Shown piece by piece: positions 54,781 to 64,000 of a stretch of 64,000 nt of DNA. The stretch lies in assembly GCF_021134715.1 (NCBI RefSeq), contig NC_060021.1:10510501-10574500 (forward strand). The letters run 5' to 3'. This stretch comes from Daphnia pulex (taxonomy: Eukaryota; Arthropoda; Branchiopoda; Diplostraca; Daphniidae). Within the stretch, counting starts at the first letter, position 1. Every line of letters starts with the position of its first letter. The notes beneath the pieces were generated by a model. That model was not told the DNA's origin. It ran no database searches and saw nothing but the letters and a program-made list of their open reading frames with translations. The position numbers and the translations under genes are program-made.

Positions 54781-56342
54781 TGCGAACGGCTACACTCGAA
54801 TAAGGGGCCTTCAATATGGCGTCGGGATGTTGCTATTGCAGTATTGCTGCAGGAATAACTGCACCGTCGGAGGCTGATGCGTACGGACACAGATTTACGA
54901 CGTAGCAAGTGAACACAGTTGGCGCCGGCGCTAAACTGATCCCGCCAACCAATCGTGCATTTTCATTCATCACAAGACCTATGCATACAAGATGAACGAT
55001 AAATAATACATTAGGCTTGGCTCAGGCTTCGAGGAAGGAATTCTATTTTAGCGCAATTTATTCCGCATTGTCCGAGTCCCTAGCATCAACAGGAGCCGAG
55101 AACAGATTTATCTCTTAGCTTTATGTACGTAATACTTGGCTTTTATGCGTTTTCCTTGACTAACTTTTTATTTAAAATTCATCGGAGTGAAGTACCCTTT
55201 TAATTCTTTCTGATTTAGCTACACCGACATAGCTTGAACAAAATTTACTATAGCTTCTTTTCTTTCCTGCTATTACAGCTGTGCCATAACGAAAATAATA
55301 CACTTGTTATTCTTTGGATGAGGGGTAGGCTTCTTGCACTTACTGTATGTGCACTATATGCATTGCCAAACATATTGCGTGGTACGTGTTGTATGGGTTC
55401 TTTACGAATATCAACCGCACGTCAGAGAAGAAAATAAAAAGTGGAGAGGGAAGAAGTGCAATGAAATAAGGTCTGCTTTTATTACACTTTTATCCATAGA
55501 CATTTAAATTGCGAAAATGTAGACTTCCAAAACGGGAGTGGCTTTTAGTCAAATGAGGGAATTTCATCATTATTTGACGAAGACAATAAAAACCGAAAAG
55601 GTTTTTTAAGGATACAACTACGAAAAAGTGAATTTAGTTTTGCCCTAAACGTCACTCTACCTTTTTCATTTGATGCACTTGCTACATGAATCGATTTTTG
55701 GTCATTCTAGTACGAAAGGCTTTCGTTGAAACGAATGTGCAAGGACTCGGAGAATCGTCAGATTGATTTATAGTTAGATTTATGGATCTTGCCCATATGT
55801 ATTCCTTTCCTATAACAGGAGTGAAAAGACATTTCCCGTCTGCTTAATACCATAAACTTTACAACACGCTCGTTTCTCTTTCCAATCGAATTATAGTGTA
55901 TTACAGCCCTTTAGGACCACCACCAGGGAACAGGAACTTTATCAGGAAAAAATTCTACATTTAATTCTTGAATTTAGACACATGCTCTATACTTATATCT
56001 GAATTAGGGAATATGTTTTTATGTAGCTCAATTTATTTTGGCAAATAGCGCTTTGCGTGCGAAGCTGGATTCTTTATTCATTTCAAATAATGAATCCAAT
56101 GGTAAAAGTATACTAGATGCAAATAATTTCTTTAAATTCAGAAAATTTCCGCCTCAATTCAACATTTAGATGAATAGGCTGTGACTTTAAATTAAATGGG
56201 CATATCAGTAATGTCCTTGCAATAGAGCTTAACACGAACACATAAAATAATCGCTGTAAAATTCCTTGCTGCTTGCTTCAAATTTTACAGCGATAAAGTG
56301 AAAATTTTTCTAGACTTTTCCTATTTTTGCGTCATTTATTCC
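54781..56342. other. Non-coding stretch between neurensin 2 and DEG2
   Basis: About 150 bases next to 54781 resemble the leader of neurensin 1, including the ATATTG..CCGTTCGC stretch, and are likely 5' UTR and promoter. Nothing else is recognised. Confidence 0.45.
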
Positions 56343-58652
56343 TCATGTGGAATCAAATGACTGAGTCAGTAAATCTTTCTTGTAAGTTTTTCGACAAATG
56401 CACTTTCGAGTGCAGCGAAATAATAAGACGATCATTTCCAAAAGCGTTACGAAGCTGGCTCCAAGGTAGAGACTCATGTTTCCTCCAACGTCACCTGTTA
56501 ATGAAAATGAATTATTCAAATAACCAGCAATAAAGTTGACACTAGTAACTAGTTGGGAGGATATACTTAGCCACTTGACGAGACTTTCAGGGTGATTTTT
56601 AATGATTGTGAAGGTAAAGGAAGAATAGTAGAAATGGATAGCTGAGTGGATAATGTGATCATTGTGTTTCTCGTCTACGTGCATGTCATCATGATCTCCT
56701 AGATCCAAATGTGTTGTCGAAGATGAGACGTGATAGTTATCGAAAATGCAATCTTCCGGACACTCTGCAATAAAATTTGATTCATTGAATTTTTTTTTCT
56801 CCAAGAATTCTCTAAACTTCACCTTGTAGTTTTTGTTTGATTTCGTTAGCCAGTTCGGGCGAATGCACGTCAATCATCACATTGGGATAGCACTCGTTCA
56901 AAGTCCCTATTTTTTAAAAGTAATTTGGTGAGCCGACTTCAAAGAGTCAAGAGTCTTTTGTTCTCATTTAGTTGCTCATTTAGCCAACCCATTCGATCAA
57001 AACGGAAACGAGAGCAATTCAACTTCGCCTCAAGTATTGTACGGGTCGCGGCGAAGACGCAGTTGCGCTGACTGTAGACATTATGATTGGGGACGAGATA
57101 TAAGTGGTCGGGAGAGTCTGGAGACACGCAAGAGTGAGTTGATAAAATACCCTTCTTCAATTCTGTGTTGTCTGTCTGGATGAAAAGACAAGCAAATATT
57201 TCCTTTAATTCAAATAATACGCTGACAATTTAAGCTTACCCTGGTTAGAGAGATAGAAACAGATGTCCATGTTCCCGGCTACATTGAAATATAACAAGAA
57301 AAATGTAATTAAAGTATTGCAATTGAGTTATTAAGAAACGACAATGGGAAAATGTTATATGGCTCCAACATTAGTAAAGCGGCCAACTGTAGAGATTATG
57401 GGATTAACAGCTGTGATTGAATCCGAGACAGCATACATGATTCCACGTCTTGACGCCACATTGCTTGAAATGATGGTCGAATCAAACTCTGTTAATTGAA
57501 AGCATCATCGAGTCACCAAGATAAGGCTATATTTAAATCAAAGCACATCAGGTACCGAATCGATCCACAACGTTGGTTTTTAAGTAAACTGTAAAACCAT
57601 AGATTTGCGTATCGAAAATTTCTTCAAGAGGCGGCTGGAAATGAGTTGAGACGCAAATCGCAGCCAAATCGGTGACGAAACGACGGTTGCCAAAGAACTT
57701 GGAGCAGCAGTTTTTGCTGGAATAGAGAATGCGGTCGTGAGTGCACCCGAGAATTATGGCTTCGCACCTGTCGTACACAACTGATTACAAGGTTGAATTG
57801 AATTTTATTTCATTTTTCTCTGCTTACCGAAGCGTCGTTCGGTCAAAGATTTCTTTAATAGTTTTGTCTTTAATCAAACGCCGAAATTCTTTATCGAGGC
57901 GTTTTTGCTTTTTCGTGTCCTCAATTATGGCTCGTGATGCTAGCAAGTGTGAGAGAGCCAAAGTCATGTAGGAAGCCATCGTGTTATTGATGCCCATTTC
58001 TAAGGGGAGAAAAAATTCAGTTACCGCTAAAAGGTGGACAACGCCAATAGCATTATTTTTAGCCATTCGGAATAGGATGAATTTTACCTTGAAGAGCAGT
58101 GCGATTGAATAGAGATGTATCGCAAATATGGATGTCGGGCAAGAACATTGTGGCGTTGTTCTGAACGATAAATTCTCTGCGTAGCCCACGAACTACTAGT
58201 ACCTCATAGCTGATTATGACGATTGAAATTAAAAGTCCCGATATGAGTAGTACCACCACCACCACCCAAAATATTCTTATAGATTTGGGTTCGTCACTGT
58301 CCACCATTCTAGCAAAGCCATGGCCCGTCGTTGTTCGAGCGAATCTCTTCCAAAGATGAAAGCAAAGGGAGTAATTCTCTTGTTTAGCTGATTTCGATAG
58401 TGGACGTGGTCGACAGAACTGTGATGGGATTTTATTCATCGTCGACTGAAAACGGTCCATTACACCGTTCGGTGGTGTGATATCGACAGCAATCCAAGCA
58501 TTTCTACGCAGATCAGCTGGAACAACAATATTTGAAGCAAACAGAGAAGTAGTTGCCACAGAGCCAATGGTCTTACCAGCAGCTGACATAGCTAGGAAGA
58601 CGAAGAATTTCGATACATCCGTTTGAGGGGAAAATTGGTCGGAAACTGACAC
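56343..58652 (-). CDS. DEG/ENaC family sodium channel, copy 2
   Basis: Paralogue of 49437-51868. Exons in transcript order: 58652-58088, 57999-57828, 57767-57556, 57488-57370, 57278-57240, 57175-56989, 56906-56823, 56764-56567 and 56494-56343, joined to 575 residues. Intron positions match copy 1 almost exactly. TTGHGFARMVD precedes TM1 (about 127-149). LPDIHICDTSLF, GCTHD, THSCVS and CPEDCIFDNYH lie in the extracellular loop. TM2 has YLGASFVTLLEMIVLLF, and the C-tail is longer than in copy 1. The donor of exon 4 (AAT then gttgga) is weak, so that junction is uncertain. The first roughly 75 residues have no counterpart in copy 1; a later Met (65 or 72) could be the true start. Confidence 0.82.
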
Positions 58653-59335
58653 CTTGACACTGTATGGAGCTTCTACCTGCGCCGCTGAATTCTAGTTTTC
58701 ATTCTGCGCTAAACCATACGTAAGCAATGGTCGTCGAGGAATAATGTTGGGTAATAGGATGCGCTTGTGCTTGTCACACGTTTTTCTTCTAAGCGAGTCG
58801 CTCGATACCGTTATGATACACAGACACAGAAAGTTCTGATCAACATCATTAAATTTGACCTGCCTTTTTCGTAATAAAACTATGGTGGAGACTGATCTGT
58901 ACCTTATTAACTAACTGTCTAGAGTCTAGGTAATTATCGGCGCACTTCTTATTGGCAATCCGTTCGTGCCACATTTCACGAAAAATCTAAAGGTAAGATT
59001 AAAGTAGTAATAATGCTAATGCAAATGCCATACAGCTACGTAATGCTTGTTAAAGTAATACGAAGAGCTTCGTAAAGAGCACATGACATTAAAAATACTG
59101 TATTAAAGGCATCAACCATCAGTAATGTTTATATACAATAGATTACCATGCACGATTTAATCATTATTTAGACTTGGTGCAATCCCGCAGCTAGATGGCT
59201 CATTCAGCCCTAGCTTTGCAATACCGTATTTTCCATTGAATCTGCATTGAACCAGTAGTAGCTCGACGACTTCTCGACAACCGTTTTGTATTTATTTGTA
59301 TTTTTATTTGTCTGGTATTTGTAATATTTTTGGAA
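58653..59335. other. Non-coding stretch upstream of DEG2
   Basis: Presumed promoter region of DEG2, ending where the large repeat begins. No gene or clear motif is seen. Confidence 0.45.
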
Positions 59336-61744
59336 CTAGCGTGTCCGTTATCCGTTAAACCGTTAACGGTATAGTAAATCTTACTCGAATGCTCGACCCT
59401 AGATGGCGAAATCAACAAGCCCCATCTCGCGGCAGTCATGGAAATTAACATTGTTTATTTGTTTCTTATTGGACCTGAAAATGGCGACCACATTGCGAGT
59501 GTCGGGTCAAGTCGAGTAAGAGTCGCTTACGTCAAGTCGTCAACAATTCCTGCCTTATTACCAAACAACAAAAGCACCGCGAGTGTGGATTGTGGTCGAG
59601 GAGAAATTGGCGATGGTGAAGAAACTATTGACAGGGAGGACCGTAAGACGTGATAGTACTCGAGCAGCCCCATCAATTCCAACAGTTGCTTGAAGATTTG
59701 GTCGAGACAGAATTTGATAAAAAGCCCTTTATCAAGAGTAAACAATTTGAGTGGTTCCCTCAGTACAGTTGAAAAACAAGCATATAGGTGCATACAGTTG
59801 CAACAGTTACTGGAAGATTCTACCATGACAGAATTTGATAAAGCCCTTTGTCAATAAAAGCAATGCATATTGAAGAAGGTATGTTCCATTCCATTCCATG
59901 GTAAATTGAAAAATGCACATGTGTTCATACAATTAAACATGTGGTTTTTGTTATAAAACACACTAATGTTTTGTTACACTTTACTTAAGGCAAAAGAAAA
60001 TCCTCTCTGAATCTTGACGAAGAAGTGGCTAGAGTTACCTTTGAGACTGTCATCAAAGTGGAGAAAGAAAAAGTGAAACTTATTCTACCCCCTTCGAGAC
60101 TGTCATTACATTGGCACACTCTCATGTTGATAACATTAATGGTTATGGTGGAGTCACCATCAGAGGGAAAGCAGTGGTCCCCCAATTAATTGAAATCCCA
60201 ATCTCCTTTACTAGCAGACATAATTTTCAATTTGGGTATGGAAGGCTGGCACAAAACATGTTAACCAGAAAACGGGTGATGCAAACCAACTTCTGAAACT
60301 CAGTGATGACCGTTAAATGTTTGTGTCAACTGCCCACCCTTGAGGACCGCCCAGTCAACGAACCGCCAACCTAATCGCAACCTGCTGCAGCCAGCACTGA
60401 GAACTCGCGAATACGAGGAACTGCACAACTTTGTACGGAAGTTGCAGACCCACAAGAGCTCCTGGCCGTTCCTCAAGTTTGTGGCTGTAACGGAAGTCCA
60501 CAACTTTTGTAAGATCATCAAGATTACAAAGAGTTGATACCTGTGACTTGGTGAATTTGTTGGTAACATCATCAAGATTTCTTGTTTTCATTTAACAGTA
60601 CCTAATTGGTAAAGGTAAAGTGCTCACGCGTATCCGTGACACTCCGTGATTTTTGTACTACTTACCGAAAGTCATCGTCGTTTATCTTTGCTGTATGCAT
60701 CGCTTTGCTTGATCCTTGATTGCGTGGACAAAGTCGTTGGTCTTTTCCGAATATTTCTTTTACTTCAAGTATATTTTTTATTATACATGAAGTTTAACAT
60801 GTTTCAGCTGATGCATTGTTTACAAATTATTTTTTGCTAATATTTTCAAGTGAAACATTGTTTCTAAATGAATAGAAATTAAATTTTAGTAAACAATAAA
60901 TATTAAAATCAAGTGTATATAGAATATAATATATAATTAATGTTAATTATGAAGCTGCCAATAATAATCGTTTCTTTTATTTTTAATAGTTTCAAAACCT
61001 AAAACATTCTGTTGTTTAAGTTGGCGTGGTGAAGTACCAGTGGTGAAGTCAGAAATGGAAACAGGTATTGCTTTAATTTTCTCATGTTTCATATACACAC
61101 TTAATTTCTGGAAAATTTGTTAAGTTTAATGTAAGTGGGAAGTAGAGAGGACAGAGAAAATTCTTTTTGCATATGAAAAAAAAATGCTCTGACTTATTTT
61201 AAGAGAAGTTTTACATAACAAGACATTTAGTCATGTAGGGTTTTGTGTTGGAATTTGTTGGTATAGTTAAAATGTGTGCAGCAAACTGAAGCTTATCTGC
61301 TGCAGGAATTCTCTTGAATAGAATAACCAATGAAGTGTTGTTGGCTCTTAACTAGTATCTGACTGTGTGTAAGGCCTTTTTAGTTTTTACATGCTAAGTC
61401 ATTTCTTCAATCATTCTTCATCTCATTTCTCCAATGTCAATTGCTATTTATTAAGTTAGTTTTAAGCCTAAACCATTTGGTATTCATTTTGATATTGGTT
61501 GTTGACTTGTTGTAGACCTATTCCAATCCCCAGCAACGTCAACCTGCAGAAGGAAAGGCCAGTTTGCATGGCCTTCACATTCGAAGGTCACGGAGATCAT
61601 TACGTAAAACGTGTCATGCAGTGGTGTAGAGGTTGGGTGATAAGGGGGCGTGTTTCATCATTATCAAGCAGGTACAGTAGCCGCAAGGCTTAAGAGGTTA
61701 GGATGCGAAAAAATCGTACAAAAAGAGAGAGAAAAAGCCATGGA

Positions 61745-62190
61745 AATCAGTCGAGTGAGAATCTCCGACACGGCAACAACCGCTGCCCACTATTTGTCAC
61801 CAACTTCCTTTTTCATCGTATTGAACCAGTTCAAGCATAGGTAAATATTAATTATTTTTGTCGTGAATGTTATAAATTTGATATGACCAGTTTTAATTGA
61901 AACTTCATTTTCGAATTGTTTATTGTATAGTTAACTATGGCTTTGTACTGCTGTTGGTTGTTGTATCGTTGATAACTGGGTCAACCACGAGTTTACCGAT
62001 GTCTGGGTATGGTGGATACTGGATTCCAAGCAACAGCAGCGAAAGAATAGTACACCACGTTGCAGCCTTAAAACACAACAACGTCAACATGCGTAATACC
62101 TACTTACTACACCATCAAGGCTCCAAGACTACACGAAAACTTACGCTGCCCTTGAGCTACTACACGGAGTTTCATCACCAAAGCGCCTGA
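61745..62190 (+). pseudogene. Decayed YYT-rich secreted protein gene, unit A (copy 2)
   Basis: Counterpart of 14834-15292. The start codon is again ATAG before the donor near 61839. The second exon from 61931 stays open to TGA 62188-62190, encoding a signal-peptide-like VLLLVVVSLITG and SLPMSGYGGYW. After that the frame departs from the YYT repeats. Confidence 0.55.
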
Positions 62191-62369
62191 GTACTACCCA
62201 GAGGCTCCCAATTACTATTCTCGTTATAGCTACTACACCGAGGTTGCAGCTTGTTACACCACCAAGGCGGTTGAGTACCACGCCGAAGCGTTCAAGTACT
62301 ATACTGCAACCTACTGCCGCGCACTATTTGTCACCAACTGCCTTCATCGTATTGATCTAGTTCTCAATA

Positions 62370-62870
62370 ATGGGTAAATATTCATTTTTATTTTGAGTCG
62401 TGAAGCAATGCTATCCTTTTTAGTTGTAGATGTAAACAGTTAAAATTTAGAAAATTAATTTTCAAATTGTTTATTGTATAGCTAACTATGGCTTTGTGCT
62501 GCTTTTTGGTTTTGCATCGTTGATGGCTGTGTCCAACATTGGTGTACCGATGTCTCGTGGGTATGGCGGATAGCAAACCGCAACGCCGCTGCCTTACTAC
62601 ACAACAACAACAACATACGCAACAGTCGGTTACTACACCACCAAGTCTTCAGAGTATTACACCGAAACTTATGATGCCCCGAGCTACTACACCGAGCTCC
62701 GAACTATAAGTCTGCCCTGAGTTACATTACCAAAGAGCCGGAGTACTACCCCAAAGCGCCCAAATACTACATTAAAACCTACGCTGCTCCTAGCTACTAC
62801 ACCGACGCCCCGAAGTATTACTCTGCGGATAAGGAGTCGTCTAATAAAAAAGTCGTATTAAAGGAAAGAG
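62370..62870 (+). pseudogene. Decayed YYT-rich secreted protein gene, unit B (copy 2)
   Basis: Counterpart of 15470-15960, with ATGG near 62370, the same signal-peptide-like second exon from about 62482, and the same in-frame TAG after the GYGG codons. YYT-rich coding potential continues after it. Confidence 0.55.
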
Positions 62871-62884
62871 AAAAGGAAGTAGAA

Positions 62885-63000
62885 ATCAGTCGAGTGAGGA
62901 TCTCCTACACGTCAACAACTGCAGTGTACTGTCTGTCACCAACTGCATTCCTCATCGTGTAACCAAATCGCAATCATGGGTAAATATTCAGTTTTTTTAT
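62885..63000 (+). pseudogene. Promoter and first-exon relic, unit C (copy 2)
   Basis: Counterpart of 15990-16110: atcagtcgagtgagga block at about 62885 and ATGG with a gtaaat donor at about 62976. There is no second exon. Confidence 0.45.
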
Positions 63001-63175
63001 GGAGTATCGTATCCATTCCACATTTTAAATATGTTAATTTAGTAATAATTGAAAAATACATTAATGACAAGTGTTGCATCATTTCTAAGCAGGTACAATT
63101 ACCGCACTGCTCGAGTTGAAAGGTTAATCAGTAGAAGGAAAAACTTATTAAGCGAAAGATAAATGTCGATAGAAG

Positions 63176-63690
63176 TCAGTCGAATGAGCATCTCCGATAT
63201 GCAACAACCAGTTCGCAATCATGGGTAAATAATATTTTTTTTAAATTTAGCTATGTATCAATCCCACTTTTCTATTTTTGTTAGAATACCAGTTATAAGT
63301 GATTATTAATGTTGAAACTAATTGTTTAGTTAACCATAGCGTCTGCCCCGAGCTACACCACCAAGGTACCGGAGTACTACACGAATACGTATGCTGCCCC
63401 AACCTACTACACCGAGGCTGCCAAGTGCAACTCTGTCCTCAGCTACTTACTGCACCAATCCTAAGTACTACTTTGTTCCCATCTACTACACCGAAGCTCT
63501 AGCTTATTACATCCCCGAAGCGGTCTACTATTACACCGAAGCGCCTAAGTACTACACTGCAACCTACGCTTCACCACGGAGCCATCGGAATACTAAATCA
63601 TAACCTAGCCTACTACACCGCCCCGATCTACACAACCACATCTGAGCCAGTCAAGTATTGTTATACAGCGCCTTCAATTTTCTAGTAAGG
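63176..63690 (+). pseudogene. Decayed YYT-rich secreted protein gene, unit D (copy 2)
   Basis: Counterpart of 16271-16780, with the tcagtcgaatgag block, a short first exon and a second exon holding broken tactacaccgaagc-type repeats but no signal peptide. Confidence 0.55.
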
Positions 63691-64000
63691 TGGCAGTGTC
63701 TTATGTTAAGGGTTTTGAATTGGAATTGGAAAAATCCCGAAAGTGTTCTGTTCAGTACTGGTTCTATTGCAGCCTATGCCGATGAAAGGAATTTTGTATT
63801 TTGTTAACTTCATATTATGTACAGTTTAAAAAAGTTAATTAACTGTTATTAAACGTTTATATGTAAAGAAGGAAAAAAATTATGTAAAATTTACATGGTT
63901 ATGTAGATTGAAAAATTCTTTAAAAAAAAACACGTATAGATAAACTACTTAAAAATTGTTGAGTAATCTTTACGTCAACACAATTTATCAATCTTCAATT

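Larger units (their letters stand above)
59336..64000 (+). repeat. Large direct repeat, copy 2 (truncated by the window end)
   Basis: Same sequence and orientation as 12121-17093, starting ctagcgtgtccgttatcc. It lacks the 466-base transposon. It has about 65 extra bases near 59413-59478 and about 130 near 60669-60800 compared with copy 1. Stretches of several hundred bases, for example 61020-61500 against 14100-14580, are almost identical, so the duplication is young. It contains the same four decayed YYT-rich units. Confidence 0.9.

Overview
The window looks like arthropod nuclear DNA, most likely from a water flea (Daphnia or a close cladoceran). Genes are short and intron-dense, with many introns of 50-100 bases and GT-AG splicing. 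Promoters pair a TATA box with a TCAGT-type initiator. The window holds a Rebers-Riddiford cuticle protein, proline-rich secreted proteins, a sidestep-like adhesion receptor, an ionotropic receptor and DEG/ENaC channels. The species call is inference. I saw no rRNA, tRNA, CRISPR array, bacterial-type operon, retrovirus, LTR element or Polinton.

Layout. 1-1517 (+): 3' end of a sidestep-family receptor. 4152-4864 (+): cuticle protein. 5293-9241 (+): exocyst subunit Sec8/EXOC4, 15 exons. 10186-11446 and 25885-26729 (both +): two paralogous secreted proline-rich proteins that share their ends and a promoter module. 12121-about 17093: first copy of a repeat of about 4.9 kb with decayed tyrosine-rich secreted genes and a 466-base inverted-repeat transposon. 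17-23.7 kb: mostly AT-rich DNA without recognisable genes. 23743-24372 (-): TCEANC2. 28173-30095 (-): ionotropic receptor. 30479-32175 (-): unidentified disordered protein with endocytic-type motifs, head to head with NSF (32832-38377, +). 39299-39994 (+): intronless ribulose-phosphate 3-epimerase. 40195-40787 (-): glycine-rich secreted protein.

43121-58652 (-): the most notable block. A two-gene unit, a DEG/ENaC channel followed by a neurensin-like membrane protein, occurs twice in tandem in the order DEG2, NRSN2, DEG1, NRSN1. 59336-64000: second copy of the 4.9 kb repeat, in direct orientation and cut by the window end.

How genes relate. Three genes belong to vesicle traffic (Sec8, NSF and, by family, neurensin). 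Four or five encode secreted or cuticle-type low-complexity proteins. The channel-neurensin pairs suggest a neuronal membrane module kept together through duplication, but co-function is inference only. Splice models were built by eye from GT-AG sites, frame continuity and family homology. All complete models give an uninterrupted frame with total length divisible by three.
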